NCBI RefSeq assembly: GCF_016907335.1
Contig: NZ_JAFBBT010000001.1
Coordinates: 868,001-932,000 of the forward strand
Direction of reading: 5' to 3'
DNA: 64,000 nt
Source of the DNA: Curtobacterium herbarum
Lineage (GTDB): Bacteria > Actinomycetota > Actinomycetes > Actinomycetales > Microbacteriaceae
In this document: positions 51,492 through 60,224 of the stretch, one piece after another
How the letters are laid out: each line of letters starts with the position of its first letter
Numbering within the stretch: position 1 is the first letter of the stretch
Position numbers and translations under genes: made by a program
Notes under the pieces: model-generated
The model's database searches: none
Told to the model about the DNA's origin: nothing
Seen by the model: the letters and a program-made list of their open reading frames with translations, nothing else

Positions 51492-52192
51492 TGACCGACG
51501 ACACCACCACGGCGGCCGTCGCCGCAGCGCGGGAGCGCGTGGCCCGACTGCACGGCGAACTCGTCCGCTACGGGCTGGTCATCTGGACCGGCGGCAACGT
51601 CTCCGAGCGTGTGCCCGGCACCGACCTGTTCGTCATCAAGCCGAGCGGCGTCGTCAGCGAGGACCTGACCCCCGAGAACCAGGTCGTCTGCACCCTCGAC
51701 GGCGTCCCGGCCGAGGGCTGGGGCAACGCGCACGGGCCGTCCTCCGACACCGCCGCGCACGCCTTCGTGTACCGCAACATGCCCGAGGTGAACGGCGTCG
51801 TGCACACCCACTCGACCTACGCCACCGCCTGGGCCGCCCGCGCCGAGGAGATCCCCTGCGTGATCACCGCGATGGCCGACGAGTTCGGCGGCCCGATCCC
51901 GGTCGGACCCTTCGCGATCATCGGCGACGACTCGATCGGTCAGGGCATCGTCGCGACGCTCAAGGACCACCGGTCGCGCGCGGTGCTCATGCAGAACCAC
52001 GGCGTCTTCACCATCGGCAAGGACGCGAAGGACGCCGTCAAGGCCGCCGTGATGTGCGAGGACGTCGCCCGCACGGTCCACATCGCGAAGCAGGGCGGTG
52101 ACCTCGTGCCGATCGCGCCCGAGGACGTCGACCGGCTCTTCGATCGATACCAGAACGTCTACGGACAGAACCCCGAAGGAGCCATGCGATGA
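51491..52192 (+). CDS. araD: L-ribulose-5-phosphate 4-epimerase
   Basis: 233-aa class II aldolase/epimerase. Zinc histidines are in [13 protein letters not shown] and [10 protein letters not shown], with the substrate loop [20 protein letters not shown]. It converts L-ribulose-5-phosphate to D-xylulose-5-phosphate. Its ATG shares a base with the araB stop (TGATG), and its stop overlaps araA (ATGA). Confidence 0.95.
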   Translation: MTDDTTTAAVAAARERVARLHGELVRYGLVIWTGGNVSERVPGTDLFVIKPSGVVSEDLTPENQVVCTLDGVPAEGWGNAHGPSSDTAAHAFVYRNMPEVNGVVHTHSTYATAWAARAEEIPCVITAMADEFGGPIPVGPFAIIGDDSIGQGIVATLKDHRSRAVLMQNHGVFTIGKDAKDAVKAAVMCEDVARTVHIAKQGGDLVPIAPEDVDRLFDRYQNVYGQNPEGAMR

Positions 52193-53736
52193 CGCAGGAC
52201 ACCCCCACCACGACGGACGCCGTCGACCCCGAGGCCACGCTCGAGCGCTACGAGGTCTGGTTCCTCACCGGCTCGCAGGGCCTCTACGGCGAGGAGACCC
52301 TCCGCCAGGTCGAGGCACAGAGCCGCGCCGTGCACGCAGAGCTCGCGCCGCACGTCCCCGTGAAGCTCGTGTGGAAGCCCGTCCTCAAGGACGCCGACGG
52401 CATCCGCCGCGCCCTCATCGAGGCCAGCGCGGACGACGACGTCATCGGCGTGACGACGTGGATGCACACGTTCAGCCCCGCGAAGATGTGGATCGGCGGC
52501 CTCAACGCGCTGACCAAGCCGCTGCTGCACCTGCACACGCAGGCCAACGTCACGCTGCCCTGGGCGGACATCGACTTCGACTTCATGAACCTCAACCAGG
52601 CCGCCCACGGCGACCGCGAGTTCGGGTACGCCCTCGCCCGCATGGGTGTCCGGCACGCCACCGCCGTCGGCCACGTGTCCGACCCGCGCGTGCAGCAGCG
52701 CGTCGCCGACTGGACCCGAGCCGCCGCCGGAGCCGCCGCGATCCGTGAGCTCAAGCTGACACGGTTCGGCGACAACATGCGCTACGTCGCCGTCACCGAG
52801 GGCGACAAGACCGAGGCCGAGATCGAGCTCGGCGTGCAGGTCAACACCTGGGGTGTCAACGACCTCGTCGCCGCCGTGGACGCCGCGACGGCCGACACCG
52901 CCGCGGTCGACGCGCTCGTCGCTGCGTACGAGGCGGAGTACGACGTCGACCCGTCGCTCCGCGGCGACGGCGACCGGCACGGCGCCCTCCGCGACGGTGC
53001 CGCGATCGAGCTCGGCCTCCGCGCCCTGCTCGCCGAGAACGGCTCCGCTGCGTTCACCACGAACTTCGAGGACCTCGGCACGCTCAAGCAGCTGCCCGGC
53101 CTGGCCGTCCAGCGACTGATGGCGGACGGGTACGGCTTCGGCGCCGAGGGCGACTGGAAGACGGCCGTCCTGGTCCGCGCGATGAACGTCGCCGGTGCCG
53201 GGCTGCCCGGTGGTGCCTCGCTCATGGAGGACTACACGTACGACCTCACCCCGGGGGCCGAGAAGATCCTCGGCGCGCACATGCTCGAGGTGTCGCCGAC
53301 CCTGACGTCGTCGACCCCGACGCTCGAGATCCACCCGCTCGGCATCGGCGGCAAGGACGACCCGGTGCGCCTGGTCTTCACCGCCGACGCCGGCCCCGCG
53401 GTCGTCGCCGCCCTGAGCGACACCCGCGACGGCTTCCGCCTCACCGCGAACGTCGTCGAGGTCGTCCCGCCGACCGAGGCGCTGCCGAACCTGCCGGTCG
53501 GCCGTGCCGTCTGGGAGCCGCAGCCCTCGTTCCCGGTCTCGGCCGAGGCCTGGCTCACCGCCGGTGCCGCACACCACACCGTGATGACGACCGCCGTCGG
53601 CATCCAGGTGCTCGAGGACCTCGCCACCATGATCGGCACCGAGTTCCTGGTCATCGACGAGCACACCACGGTGCGCGGCTTCCGCGACGAGGTCCGCACG
53701 CAGCAGACCTGGCACCGGCTCGACCGGGGCTTCTGA
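52189..53736 (+). CDS. araA: L-arabinose isomerase
   Basis: 515-aa isomerase turning L-arabinose into L-ribulose. Full-length for the family, beginning [21 protein letters not shown]; metal-site regions [45 protein letters not shown] and [12 protein letters not shown] are visible. Third gene of the araBDA operon under the double lac-type operator. Confidence 0.97.
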   Translation: MTQDTPTTTDAVDPEATLERYEVWFLTGSQGLYGEETLRQVEAQSRAVHAELAPHVPVKLVWKPVLKDADGIRRALIEASADDDVIGVTTWMHTFSPAKMWIGGLNALTKPLLHLHTQANVTLPWADIDFDFMNLNQAAHGDREFGYALARMGVRHATAVGHVSDPRVQQRVADWTRAAAGAAAIRELKLTRFGDNMRYVAVTEGDKTEAEIELGVQVNTWGVNDLVAAVDAATADTAAVDALVAAYEAEYDVDPSLRGDGDRHGALRDGAAIELGLRALLAENGSAAFTTNFEDLGTLKQLPGLAVQRLMADGYGFGAEGDWKTAVLVRAMNVAGAGLPGGASLMEDYTYDLTPGAEKILGAHMLEVSPTLTSSTPTLEIHPLGIGGKDDPVRLVFTADAGPAVVAALSDTRDGFRLTANVVEVVPPTEALPNLPVGRAVWEPQPSFPVSAEAWLTAGAAHHTVMTTAVGIQVLEDLATMIGTEFLVIDEHTTVRGFRDEVRTQQTWHRLDRGF

Positions 53737-53756
53737 GTCAGGTCGGGAGGCCTACC

Positions 53757-55043
53757 ATGAGCGACGTGATCGACGACGACACCACCACCGCAGCCCACAC
53801 CCGCACCAACTGGGCGGGGAACGTCACCTACTCGGCGAGCCACCTGGCGGAACCGACGAGCGTGGACGACCTCCAGCGGCTGGTCGCCTCGACCCCGCGC
53901 CTGACGGCGCTCGGGTCACGGCACTCGTTCAACACCATCGCCGACACCGACGCGGTGCAGGTGACGCTGACGGGCCTCCCGCCCGAACTCGACGTGGACT
54001 CCGACCGGCGCGTGGCCCGCGTCGCCGCCGGACTCACGCACGCCCAGGTCGCCGTCGGCCTGGAGGCCCGTGGCTGGGCCCTCGCGAACCTCGCCTCCCT
54101 GCCGCACATCTCCGTCGCCGGTGCCGTCGCGACCGGCACCCACGGCTCCGGTGTCGGCAACGCGTCGCTCGCCCAGTCGGTCGTCGGACTCGAGATCGTC
54201 CGGGCCTCCGGCGACGTCGAGGTCGTCGGTGCGGACGACCCCCGGCTCGACGCGCACCGGGTCGCCCTCGGCGCGCTCGGCGTCGTCGTCGCCGTGCACC
54301 TGGCGGTCGAACCGACCTACCGGGTCGCGCAGACCGTCCACACCGGGCTCGGCTGGGACGTCGTCGACGCGCAGTTCGAGTCGATCATGTCCGCCGGCTA
54401 CAGCGTCAGCATGTTCACCGGCTACACCGACGACGGCATCCGGCAGATCTGGACCAAGCGGCGCGAGGACCGCGACGACGCCGTGGTCGACCTCGCTGCC
54501 CTCGGGGCGGTCGCCGGGGCCGAACCGATCCACCCGGTACCCGGCAGCGAGACCGCCGGCGTCACCGAACAGGGCGGCGTCCCCGGACCCTGGCACGAAC
54601 GGCTGCCGCACTTCCGGTCGTCGTTCACGCCCTCGGCCGGCGAGGAGATCCAGGCCGAGTACATGATCGACGCGAGCAACGCCGTCCCCGCGGTCCACGC
54701 GCTCCGGCAGATCGGGGACGCCCTCGCCCCCGTGCTGTTCGTGTCCGAGATCCGCCGCATCGCCGCCGACGACGCCTGGCTCGCACCGAGCTCCGGACGG
54801 GACTCGGTCGCGTTCCACTTCACGTTCCGCCGCCAGAACGAGGACGTCGCGGTCGCGCTGCCCCTGATCGAGCAGGCCCTCGCGCCGTTCGGACCCCGGC
54901 CGCACTGGGGCAAGGTCGCGTCGGCGAGCCCGGAGCGGCTGCACCAGGTCTACCCGCAGCTCGGGGCGTTCGCCGCCCTGGCGCGGGACCTCGACCCGGA
55001 GGGGCGCTTCCGCAACCCGTTCCTGGACCGCGTGCTCGGCTGA
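53757..55043 (+). CDS. Alditol oxidase (AldO-like FAD oxidase)
   Basis: 428-aa VAO-type flavoenzyme closely resembling Streptomyces alditol oxidase AldO as I remember it: TNWAGNVTYSA at the start, the flavin-linking histidine in LGSRHSFNTIAD, ASLPHISVAGAVATGTHGSGVGN, GVPGPWHERLPHFRSSFTPS, active-site Glu and Arg in SEIRRIAAD and Lys in HWGKV. It oxidises the C1 of alditols such as xylitol, sorbitol or arabitol, making H2O2. It starts 20 bp after araA with GGGAGG before the ATG, so it is probably co-expressed with arabinose use; in that context L-arabitol is a plausible substrate (inference). Confidence 0.9.
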   Translation: MSDVIDDDTTTAAHTRTNWAGNVTYSASHLAEPTSVDDLQRLVASTPRLTALGSRHSFNTIADTDAVQVTLTGLPPELDVDSDRRVARVAAGLTHAQVAVGLEARGWALANLASLPHISVAGAVATGTHGSGVGNASLAQSVVGLEIVRASGDVEVVGADDPRLDAHRVALGALGVVVAVHLAVEPTYRVAQTVHTGLGWDVVDAQFESIMSAGYSVSMFTGYTDDGIRQIWTKRREDRDDAVVDLAALGAVAGAEPIHPVPGSETAGVTEQGGVPGPWHERLPHFRSSFTPSAGEEIQAEYMIDASNAVPAVHALRQIGDALAPVLFVSEIRRIAADDAWLAPSSGRDSVAFHFTFRRQNEDVAVALPLIEQALAPFGPRPHWGKVASASPERLHQVYPQLGAFAALARDLDPEGRFRNPFLDRVLG

Positions 55044-55058
55044 CCCCGCCGGACGGGA

Positions 55059-55091
55059 GCGCCCCGCGCCGCTGGATGCGGTGCGGGGCGC
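55059..55091. terminator. Terminator of the araBDA-alditol oxidase operon
   Basis: Arms GCGCCCCGC (55059-55067) and GCGGGGCGC (55083-55091) with an inner partial stem. It is 16 bp after the alditol oxidase stop and just before a converging 37-aa reading frame. Confidence 0.65.
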
Positions 55092-55096
55092 CCTCG

Positions 55097-55210
55097 TCAC
55101 TGGCCCTTGCGGCTCAGGTCGTGCAGGAACCGGGCGAGGGTCACGAGCAAGCTCGCGATCCCCAGCCACGGGACCTGACGCCTGGGCCGGCGCTCGTCGT
55201 CGTGGGACAT
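55097..55210 (-). CDS. Possible 37-aa small protein
   Basis: Short frame starting MSHDDERRPRRQ with a perfect AGGAGG 6 nt before the ATG. The second half is an amphipathic or short membrane helix (VPWLGIASLLVTLARFLHDL) with a basic end. Too small to judge by composition, but the ribosome site is among the best in the window. No family recognised. Confidence 0.5.
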   Translation of the reverse strand: MSHDDERRPRRQVPWLGIASLLVTLARFLHDLSRKGQ

Positions 55211-55284
55211 CGAGACCTCCTGGTGTCATCGCCGGCGGACACGAGGAGCGTCAGGCCAGGGGTGTGCCGCCGAGCGAGCTCGGC

Positions 55285-55404
55285 TACACTGCTTCCCGAG
55301 TGCTGAACTCGGGGAACGGTGTCTTCCCCTGGCCCTCCACTCGGAGAGCGAACCGAAGCCCGGGACTGTTCCTGCAGTCCCGGGCTTCACTCGTTCGCTC
55401 CGAG
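55285..55404 (+). ncRNA. Candidate structured RNA
   Basis: TACACT at 55285-55290 could be a -10 box. It is followed by a hairpin CCCGAGT-GCTGA-ACTCGGG (55295-55313), then a stronger one with perfect 14-bp arms GAAGCCCGGGACTG (55355-55368, 55375-55388) whose base extends through AGCGAAC/GTTCGCT to about 55340 and 55404. No protein fits here. It could be a small RNA ending in a terminator, or only terminators. I do not recognise a known RNA family. Confidence 0.35.
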
Positions 55405-55492
55405 CGCGGTCCGGCGGTTCCGCGCTCGACGGCCAGCCTACCGGCGTGATACATGTATTCCAGTGTCACCACAGCTCGGAGGGCGGAACGGC

Positions 55493-55663
55493 ATGGACGT
55501 CATCGGATCGCATCTCGTTCCGTTCCTGGCACTGGTCCTGCTCGGCGCCGTCGGGCTCTGCGGCGTGATCGCCTGGCAACTCACCGCGCCGCTCCGGCGC
55601 CCGTACCGAGACGACGTCGGCGGCGTCGGATCGACGGTGCCGGAAGACGTCGACACGGAGTGA
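55493..55663 (+). CDS. Single-pass 56-aa membrane protein
   Basis: Short protein, MDVIGSHLVPFL then one hydrophobic helix LALVLLGAVGLCGVIAWQL and a charged tail. GGAGGGCGG lies before the ATG at 55493. An AT-rich palindrome ATACATGTAT (55450-55459) upstream stands out in this GC-rich DNA and may be part of its promoter. Function unknown. Confidence 0.55.
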   Translation: MDVIGSHLVPFLALVLLGAVGLCGVIAWQLTAPLRRPYRDDVGGVGSTVPEDVDTE

Positions 55664-55786
55664 CGATGGTCAGGGCGCGAGCGCAGGCGTGCCTTTCTCG
55701 CTGTTCACAGGAGATGCCCGGGGACTGCACCGCCGTTCCACCGGGTCGTCGCCGGGGCTGTGCACGTGCGGACGCAAAGGTCAGGC

Positions 55787-56644
55787 ATGGCGAACCTGAA
55801 CCGCATCCTCGGCATGGCCTCGAAGGTCATCGACAAGCAACTCCAGAAGCGCTCCGGCCAGCAGCCCGGCAGCGGGCAGCAGTCCGGGGGCGTGCAGCAG
55901 TACCGACAGCCGGCTCGTCCGGGCGGGACCGACTGGCGGGGACTGGTCCGGACGGCGGCGGACAAGCTGACCGGCGACGACCGCAGCACGCAACCGCACG
56001 CGGAGCCGCACGGACAGCCCGCGCAGTCGCCGTCCGGACGCCAGCAGCAGCGCCCCGTCGGCAACCACCAGGCCCGTCCCGGCGCATCGAGCGAGGCCGA
56101 CCGCGTCGCGATCGCGAAGTACGACTACCTGCTGAAGACCGCCGATCCCGAGCGGCTCGAGCAGGCCCACCACGACGCGTTCGCCCGACTCACCCCGGAG
56201 CAGCGCCAGCAGGTCCTGCAGCGGCTCAACGCGGAACTGCCGCAGCACGACCGGGGGACCGATGCCTCCGCGGCGGGTCTCGCCCGGACCGCGACACGGG
56301 GCGAGACGAGCCGTCCCGGGACCATGCGGAAGGTGCTCGGCGGCGCCGCGATCGGCGGCGGCGCCCTGGCGGTCGGCGGTCTCGCGGTCGCGGTCGCCGG
56401 CGGTGCGGTCCTCAGCGCGGCCGCGGGACCGGTGCTCGCGCAGGCGGCGGACCTCGGCGTGGACTTCGAGGGCGTCGCGGCCGGCCTCGGCGACACAGTG
56501 GGCGGCGGTCTCGGTGACCTCGGCGGCAGCGTGGAGGGCGTGGCGGCGCAGGGGGAGCAGGCGCTCGGCGGACTCGGCGAACAGGTCGGGAACCTCGGCG
56601 AGGGCTTCCAGTGGCCGGGGATCGGCGACTTCTTCGACCGCTGA
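55787..56644 (+). CDS. Hypothetical protein with Gln-rich linker and Gly/Ala-rich hydrophobic end
   Basis: 285-aa protein. Residues 1-25 form a basic helix (NRILGMASKVIDKQLQKRS); about 25-105 is a disordered Gln/Pro/Ser-rich stretch; about 110-155 is a helical domain (VAIAKYDYLLKTADPERLEQAHHDAFARLTPEQRQQVLQRL); the end has a Gly/Ala-rich hydrophobic segment (GGAAIGGGALAVGGLAVAVAGGAVLSA) and a Gly-rich tail. The middle domain looks like a small conserved module seen in actinobacterial stress or envelope proteins, but I cannot name it. ATG at 55787 preferred to an in-frame start at 55760. Confidence 0.65.
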   Translation: MANLNRILGMASKVIDKQLQKRSGQQPGSGQQSGGVQQYRQPARPGGTDWRGLVRTAADKLTGDDRSTQPHAEPHGQPAQSPSGRQQQRPVGNHQARPGASSEADRVAIAKYDYLLKTADPERLEQAHHDAFARLTPEQRQQVLQRLNAELPQHDRGTDASAAGLARTATRGETSRPGTMRKVLGGAAIGGGALAVGGLAVAVAGGAVLSAAAGPVLAQAADLGVDFEGVAAGLGDTVGGGLGDLGGSVEGVAAQGEQALGGLGEQVGNLGEGFQWPGIGDFFDR

Positions 56645-56829
56645 GCCGCGTCCGCAATACCCGACGGTCTCCAGATCGCGACCACCGTTCGGGAATGGCG
56701 GGCGACGCCGACGACTTGGAGTGTTTCGTTGTGCGTCGTCCCGCACGCTCGGGATTCGGAACGGATCCGGGCGCGGTGCCAGGATGGACGCCGCCCACCC
56801 GGCACCCCCGAACAAGGAGACCCGTCGTC

Positions 56830-58497
56830 ATGAGACGTCCGAAGCGCCTGACCATCACCGCGGCAGTCGCCGCCGCAGCGGCCCTGGTCCTCACGGGCTG
56901 CTCGGGCGGCAACGCCTCCGACGACGCCAGCGGCGGGACGGACAAGGGCGGCACGCTCAACATCCTCACCTCGCAGACCACGTTCCACCTCGACCCCGCG
57001 ACGAGCCAGAGCCTCGGCATCACGTCGATGGGCCTCGTCGCCCGTCGCCTCACCACCTGGGACGTCGAGCCGGGCAAGACCGCGAAGGTCGTCCCGGACC
57101 TGGCCACGAACACCGGTGTCGCCAGTGACGGCGGCAAGACCTGGACCTACACGCTGAAGGACGGCGTCGAGTTCCAGGACGGCACGCCGATCACCACGAA
57201 GGACATCAAGTGGGGGATCGAGCGCTCGTTCGCGCCGACCCTGTCCGGTGGTTTGAGCTACCACAAGTCGCTCCTGGTCGGCGGCGGCGACTACAAGGGT
57301 CCGTTCGAGGGCAAGAGCCTCGACAGCATCGAGACGCCGAACGACAAGACCATCGTCTTCAAGCTGAACGACGCGTACGGCGACTGGCCGTGGCTCGCGT
57401 CGATGCCCGCGTTCACCCCGGTCCCCGAGGGCCAGGGCACCGACACCGGCGCCTACGACCTCAAGCCGGTCGCGTCCGGCCCGTACCAGGTGCAGTCGAA
57501 CCAGCAGGGCTCACAGGTCACCCTGGTCCGCAACAAGGCCTGGTCCGCGAAGACGGACGACGTGCGCACCGCCGGCCCCTCGAAGATCGTCTTCAAGGAG
57601 AGCCAGGACCCGTCCACCATGACGCAGACGCTGATCGCCGACAACGGTGACGCGAAGAGCTCGTTCGGCGCGATCTACCTCGGTGCCGCCGAGCTCAACC
57701 AGGTCCGGAGCAACCCGTCCGCGCAGGACCGCCTCGCCACGTCGAAGGCCGGCCCGATCAGCTACATGGCGATCAACACGCAGCGCGGCGAGCTGCAGGA
57801 CCTCAAGGTCCGTCAGGCCCTGCAGTACGCGGTCGACCGCAAGTCCTTCCGGATCGCCGCGGGTGGAGCCCTCGCCGGCACCTACGCGTCGACGCTGATC
57901 ACGCCGGGCATCGCCGGTCGCCAGGACTACGACCTCTACAAGACGAGCGCCACGGGTGACGTCGACAAGGCGAAGTCGCTGCTGAAGCAGGCCGGGGTCT
58001 CGAACCTCAAGCTGACGCTCGTCACGCAGAACGACCCGACGTACCTCGCCCAGGCGCAGGCACTGCAGGCCGGTCTCAAGCGCGCCGGCATCACGGTGAC
58101 GCTGAAGCCCCTCGACTACGACTCGTTCACGCAGGCCACCACGAACGGCACCGACTTCGACCTGTCGCTGTCGAGCTGGCAGCCGGACTTCCCGAGCGCG
58201 AACGCCAACCTGCAGCCGCTCTACGACTCGTCGCAGATCGGTGGCGGTGGCTACAACGTCTCGAAGTACAGCAACCCGAAGGTGGACGCCCTCATCGCGA
58301 AGGCCAGCGCCACGGTCGACCAGTCCGACGCGCAGAAGATCTGGGCGCAGGCGGACAAGACGATCATGGCCGACGCTCCGGTCGTCCCGCTGATGTACGC
58401 CAAGCAGTCGTTCCTGGCCGGCTCGGACGTCGACAACTTCCAGATCGCCGACTTCCCGGCGTACCCGAACTACCTCAAGGTCTCGCTCGAGCAGTGA
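56830..58497 (+). CDS. Peptide/nickel-type ABC transporter substrate-binding lipoprotein
   Basis: 555-aa family 5 solute-binding protein (Opp/Dpp class). Lipobox LTGC near residue 23; then GGTLNILTSQTTFHLDPATSQS, the family 5 signature-like YTLKDGVEFQDGTPITTKDIKWGIERSF, and ISYMAINTQRGELQDLKVRQALQYAVDRKSF. ATG 56830 with AAGGAG 10 nt upstream. First gene of a four-gene operon; its TGA overlaps the ATPase GTG. Substrate (oligopeptide or another solute) cannot be told. Confidence 0.9.
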   Translation: MRRPKRLTITAAVAAAAALVLTGCSGGNASDDASGGTDKGGTLNILTSQTTFHLDPATSQSLGITSMGLVARRLTTWDVEPGKTAKVVPDLATNTGVASDGGKTWTYTLKDGVEFQDGTPITTKDIKWGIERSFAPTLSGGLSYHKSLLVGGGDYKGPFEGKSLDSIETPNDKTIVFKLNDAYGDWPWLASMPAFTPVPEGQGTDTGAYDLKPVASGPYQVQSNQQGSQVTLVRNKAWSAKTDDVRTAGPSKIVFKESQDPSTMTQTLIADNGDAKSSFGAIYLGAAELNQVRSNPSAQDRLATSKAGPISYMAINTQRGELQDLKVRQALQYAVDRKSFRIAAGGALAGTYASTLITPGIAGRQDYDLYKTSATGDVDKAKSLLKQAGVSNLKLTLVTQNDPTYLAQAQALQAGLKRAGITVTLKPLDYDSFTQATTNGTDFDLSLSSWQPDFPSANANLQPLYDSSQIGGGGYNVSKYSNPKVDALIAKASATVDQSDAQKIWAQADKTIMADAPVVPLMYAKQSFLAGSDVDNFQIADFPAYPNYLKVSLEQ

Positions 58498-60224
58498 CCG
58501 ATCCCATCCTGGAAGTACGGGGGCTCCGCGTCGCGTTCGGCGACGCGGAGCCCGTCGTCCGTGACGTCTCCTTCGACCTGACGCCCGGACGTGTCCTGGC
58601 GCTCGTCGGAGAGTCCGGCTCCGGCAAGTCCGTCAGCGCGATGAGCGTGCTCGGACTCCTGCCGCCGCAGGCGCGGGTCGAGGGCAGTGCCCGGTTCCGC
58701 GGCGAGGAGCTCGTCGGCGCACCCGTCGAGGAACTGCGCCAGGTGCGCGGCGCCGGCATCGGCGTGGTGTTCCAAGAACCGATGAACTCGTTCACGCCGG
58801 TGCTGTCGATCGGGACCCAGATCGCCGAGGCCGTCCGGGCACATCCGACCACCCTCGACCGCGCCGGGGTGTCTGCCCGGGTCGACGAGCTGCTCCGGTC
58901 CGCCGGCATCGACGACTCGTCGCGGATCCGCAAGGCCTTCCCGCACGAGCTCTCGGGCGGCCAGCTGCAGCGCGCGATGATCGCGATGGCGCTGGCCGGT
59001 GACCCGGTCGCACTCATCGCGGACGAGCCGACGACGGCCCTCGACGTCACCGTGCAGGCCGGGATCCTCGACCTGCTCCGGACCCTCTGCCGCGACCGCG
59101 GGCTCGCGGTGCTGCTCATCACGCACGACATGGGTGTGGTGGCGGACGTCGCCGACGAGGTGCTCGTGATGCGTCGCGGCGACCCGGTCGAGCACGGCCA
59201 GGTCGTCGACCTGTTCGCCCACCCGCAGGCCGAGTACACGCGAGCGCTCCTCGCCGCCGTGCCCGCCCTGGAGGCGCGTCCCACCCCCGCCACGGACGGC
59301 GCCTCCGCCGAGACTCGCCCTGGCGGACACGACGCGGCCCTCGAGAGCCGCGATCTGTCCGCGGAAGCGAGACTCGGCGCGGCGCCGCTCGACGACGCGG
59401 CGCGTGCCTCCCGGCCGCTGGTCGCGCGCATGCGCGACGTCGGCGTGCGGTACTCGCGCCGCGGCGCACCGACCGTGTCGGGCATCGACCTCGAGCTGCA
59501 CGCCGGCGAGACCCTGGGCCTCGTGGGGGAGTCCGGCTCGGGCAAGACCACGATCGGCCGTGCCCTGGCCGGCCTCGTCCCGGTGGTCGAGGGCACGGTG
59601 GACGTCGACGGGCAGGACCTCCGCACCGCCCGCGGCCGTCGACTCCGCGAGATCCGCAAGCGCGTCGGCATCGTGTTCCAGGACCCCGCCTCGTCGCTGA
59701 ACCCCCGGCAGAGCATCGGCTGGAGCATCGCCGAGCCGCTCCTCGTGCACGAGCCGAACGCCGACCGACCGGCACGCGTCCGCGAACTGCTCGAGGCCGT
59801 GCAGCTCGATCCGTCGTGGGCCGAGCGGTTCCCGCACCAGCTCTCCGGCGGGCAGCGGCAGCGGGTCGCCGTGGCGCGGGCACTGGCGCTCCGGCCGGCG
59901 CTGCTCATCGCCGACGAGCCGACCTCGGCGCTCGACGTCACCGTGCAGGCCGCGGTGCTCGACCTGCTCCGTGACCTGCAGGTCGAGTTCGGGTTCGGGT
60001 GCCTGCTCGTCAGCCACGACCTGGCCGTCGTCCGGCAGCTCGCCGACCGGGTCGCGGTGCTGCACCACGGGCGGATCGTCGAACACGGTACGACCCAGGC
60101 CGTCCTCGACGACCCGCAGGAGGACTACACACGCATGCTGCTCGCCGCCGCACCGGTCGCCGACCCGGCCCGACAGGCCGAACGCCGCCGAGCGTGGCGC
60201 GAGTGGGAAGGGGTGGTCGCATGA
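58494..60224 (+). CDS. Fused OppD-OppF ATPase
   Basis: 576-aa protein with two complete ABC domains. First: GESGSGKSVS, LSGGQLQRAMIAMAL, LIADEPTTALD. Second: GESGSGKTTI, LSGGQRQRVAVARAL, LIADEPTSALD. Each domain also has the oligopeptide-type C-terminal extension (TRALLAAVPAL; TRMLLAAAPVADP). Residues 272-295, in the linker, are encoded by a 72-bp palindromic repeat and are not expected to be functional. GTG start at 58494 (GTGA overlap). Stop overlaps the OppC-type permease (ATGA). Confidence 0.93.
   Translation: MTDPILEVRGLRVAFGDAEPVVRDVSFDLTPGRVLALVGESGSGKSVSAMSVLGLLPPQARVEGSARFRGEELVGAPVEELRQVRGAGIGVVFQEPMNSFTPVLSIGTQIAEAVRAHPTTLDRAGVSARVDELLRSAGIDDSSRIRKAFPHELSGGQLQRAMIAMALAGDPVALIADEPTTALDVTVQAGILDLLRTLCRDRGLAVLLITHDMGVVADVADEVLVMRRGDPVEHGQVVDLFAHPQAEYTRALLAAVPALEARPTPATDGASAETRPGGHDAALESRDLSAEARLGAAPLDDAARASRPLVARMRDVGVRYSRRGAPTVSGIDLELHAGETLGLVGESGSGKTTIGRALAGLVPVVEGTVDVDGQDLRTARGRRLREIRKRVGIVFQDPASSLNPRQSIGWSIAEPLLVHEPNADRPARVRELLEAVQLDPSWAERFPHQLSGGQRQRVAVARALALRPALLIADEPTSALDVTVQAAVLDLLRDLQVEFGFGCLLVSHDLAVVRQLADRVAVLHHGRIVEHGTTQAVLDDPQEDYTRMLLAAAPVADPARQAERRRAWREWEGVVA
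59307..59378. repeat. 72-bp hairpin repeat inside the OppDF linker
   Basis: Starts GCCGAGACTCGC and ends GCGAGACTCGGC, with TGGCGGACAC and CTGTCCGC inside. Its length (72 bp) and motif order match the first module of each 184-bp array unit (25862-25933 and copies). As 24 codons it keeps the frame and adds ASAETRPGGHDAALESRDLS-like residues between the two ATPase domains. Confidence 0.8.

Noticed and set aside
55284..55472. 62-codon minus-strand frame over the candidate RNA
   Set aside because: No ribosome site; it covers the strong hairpins, and the sequence has no protein-like pattern.
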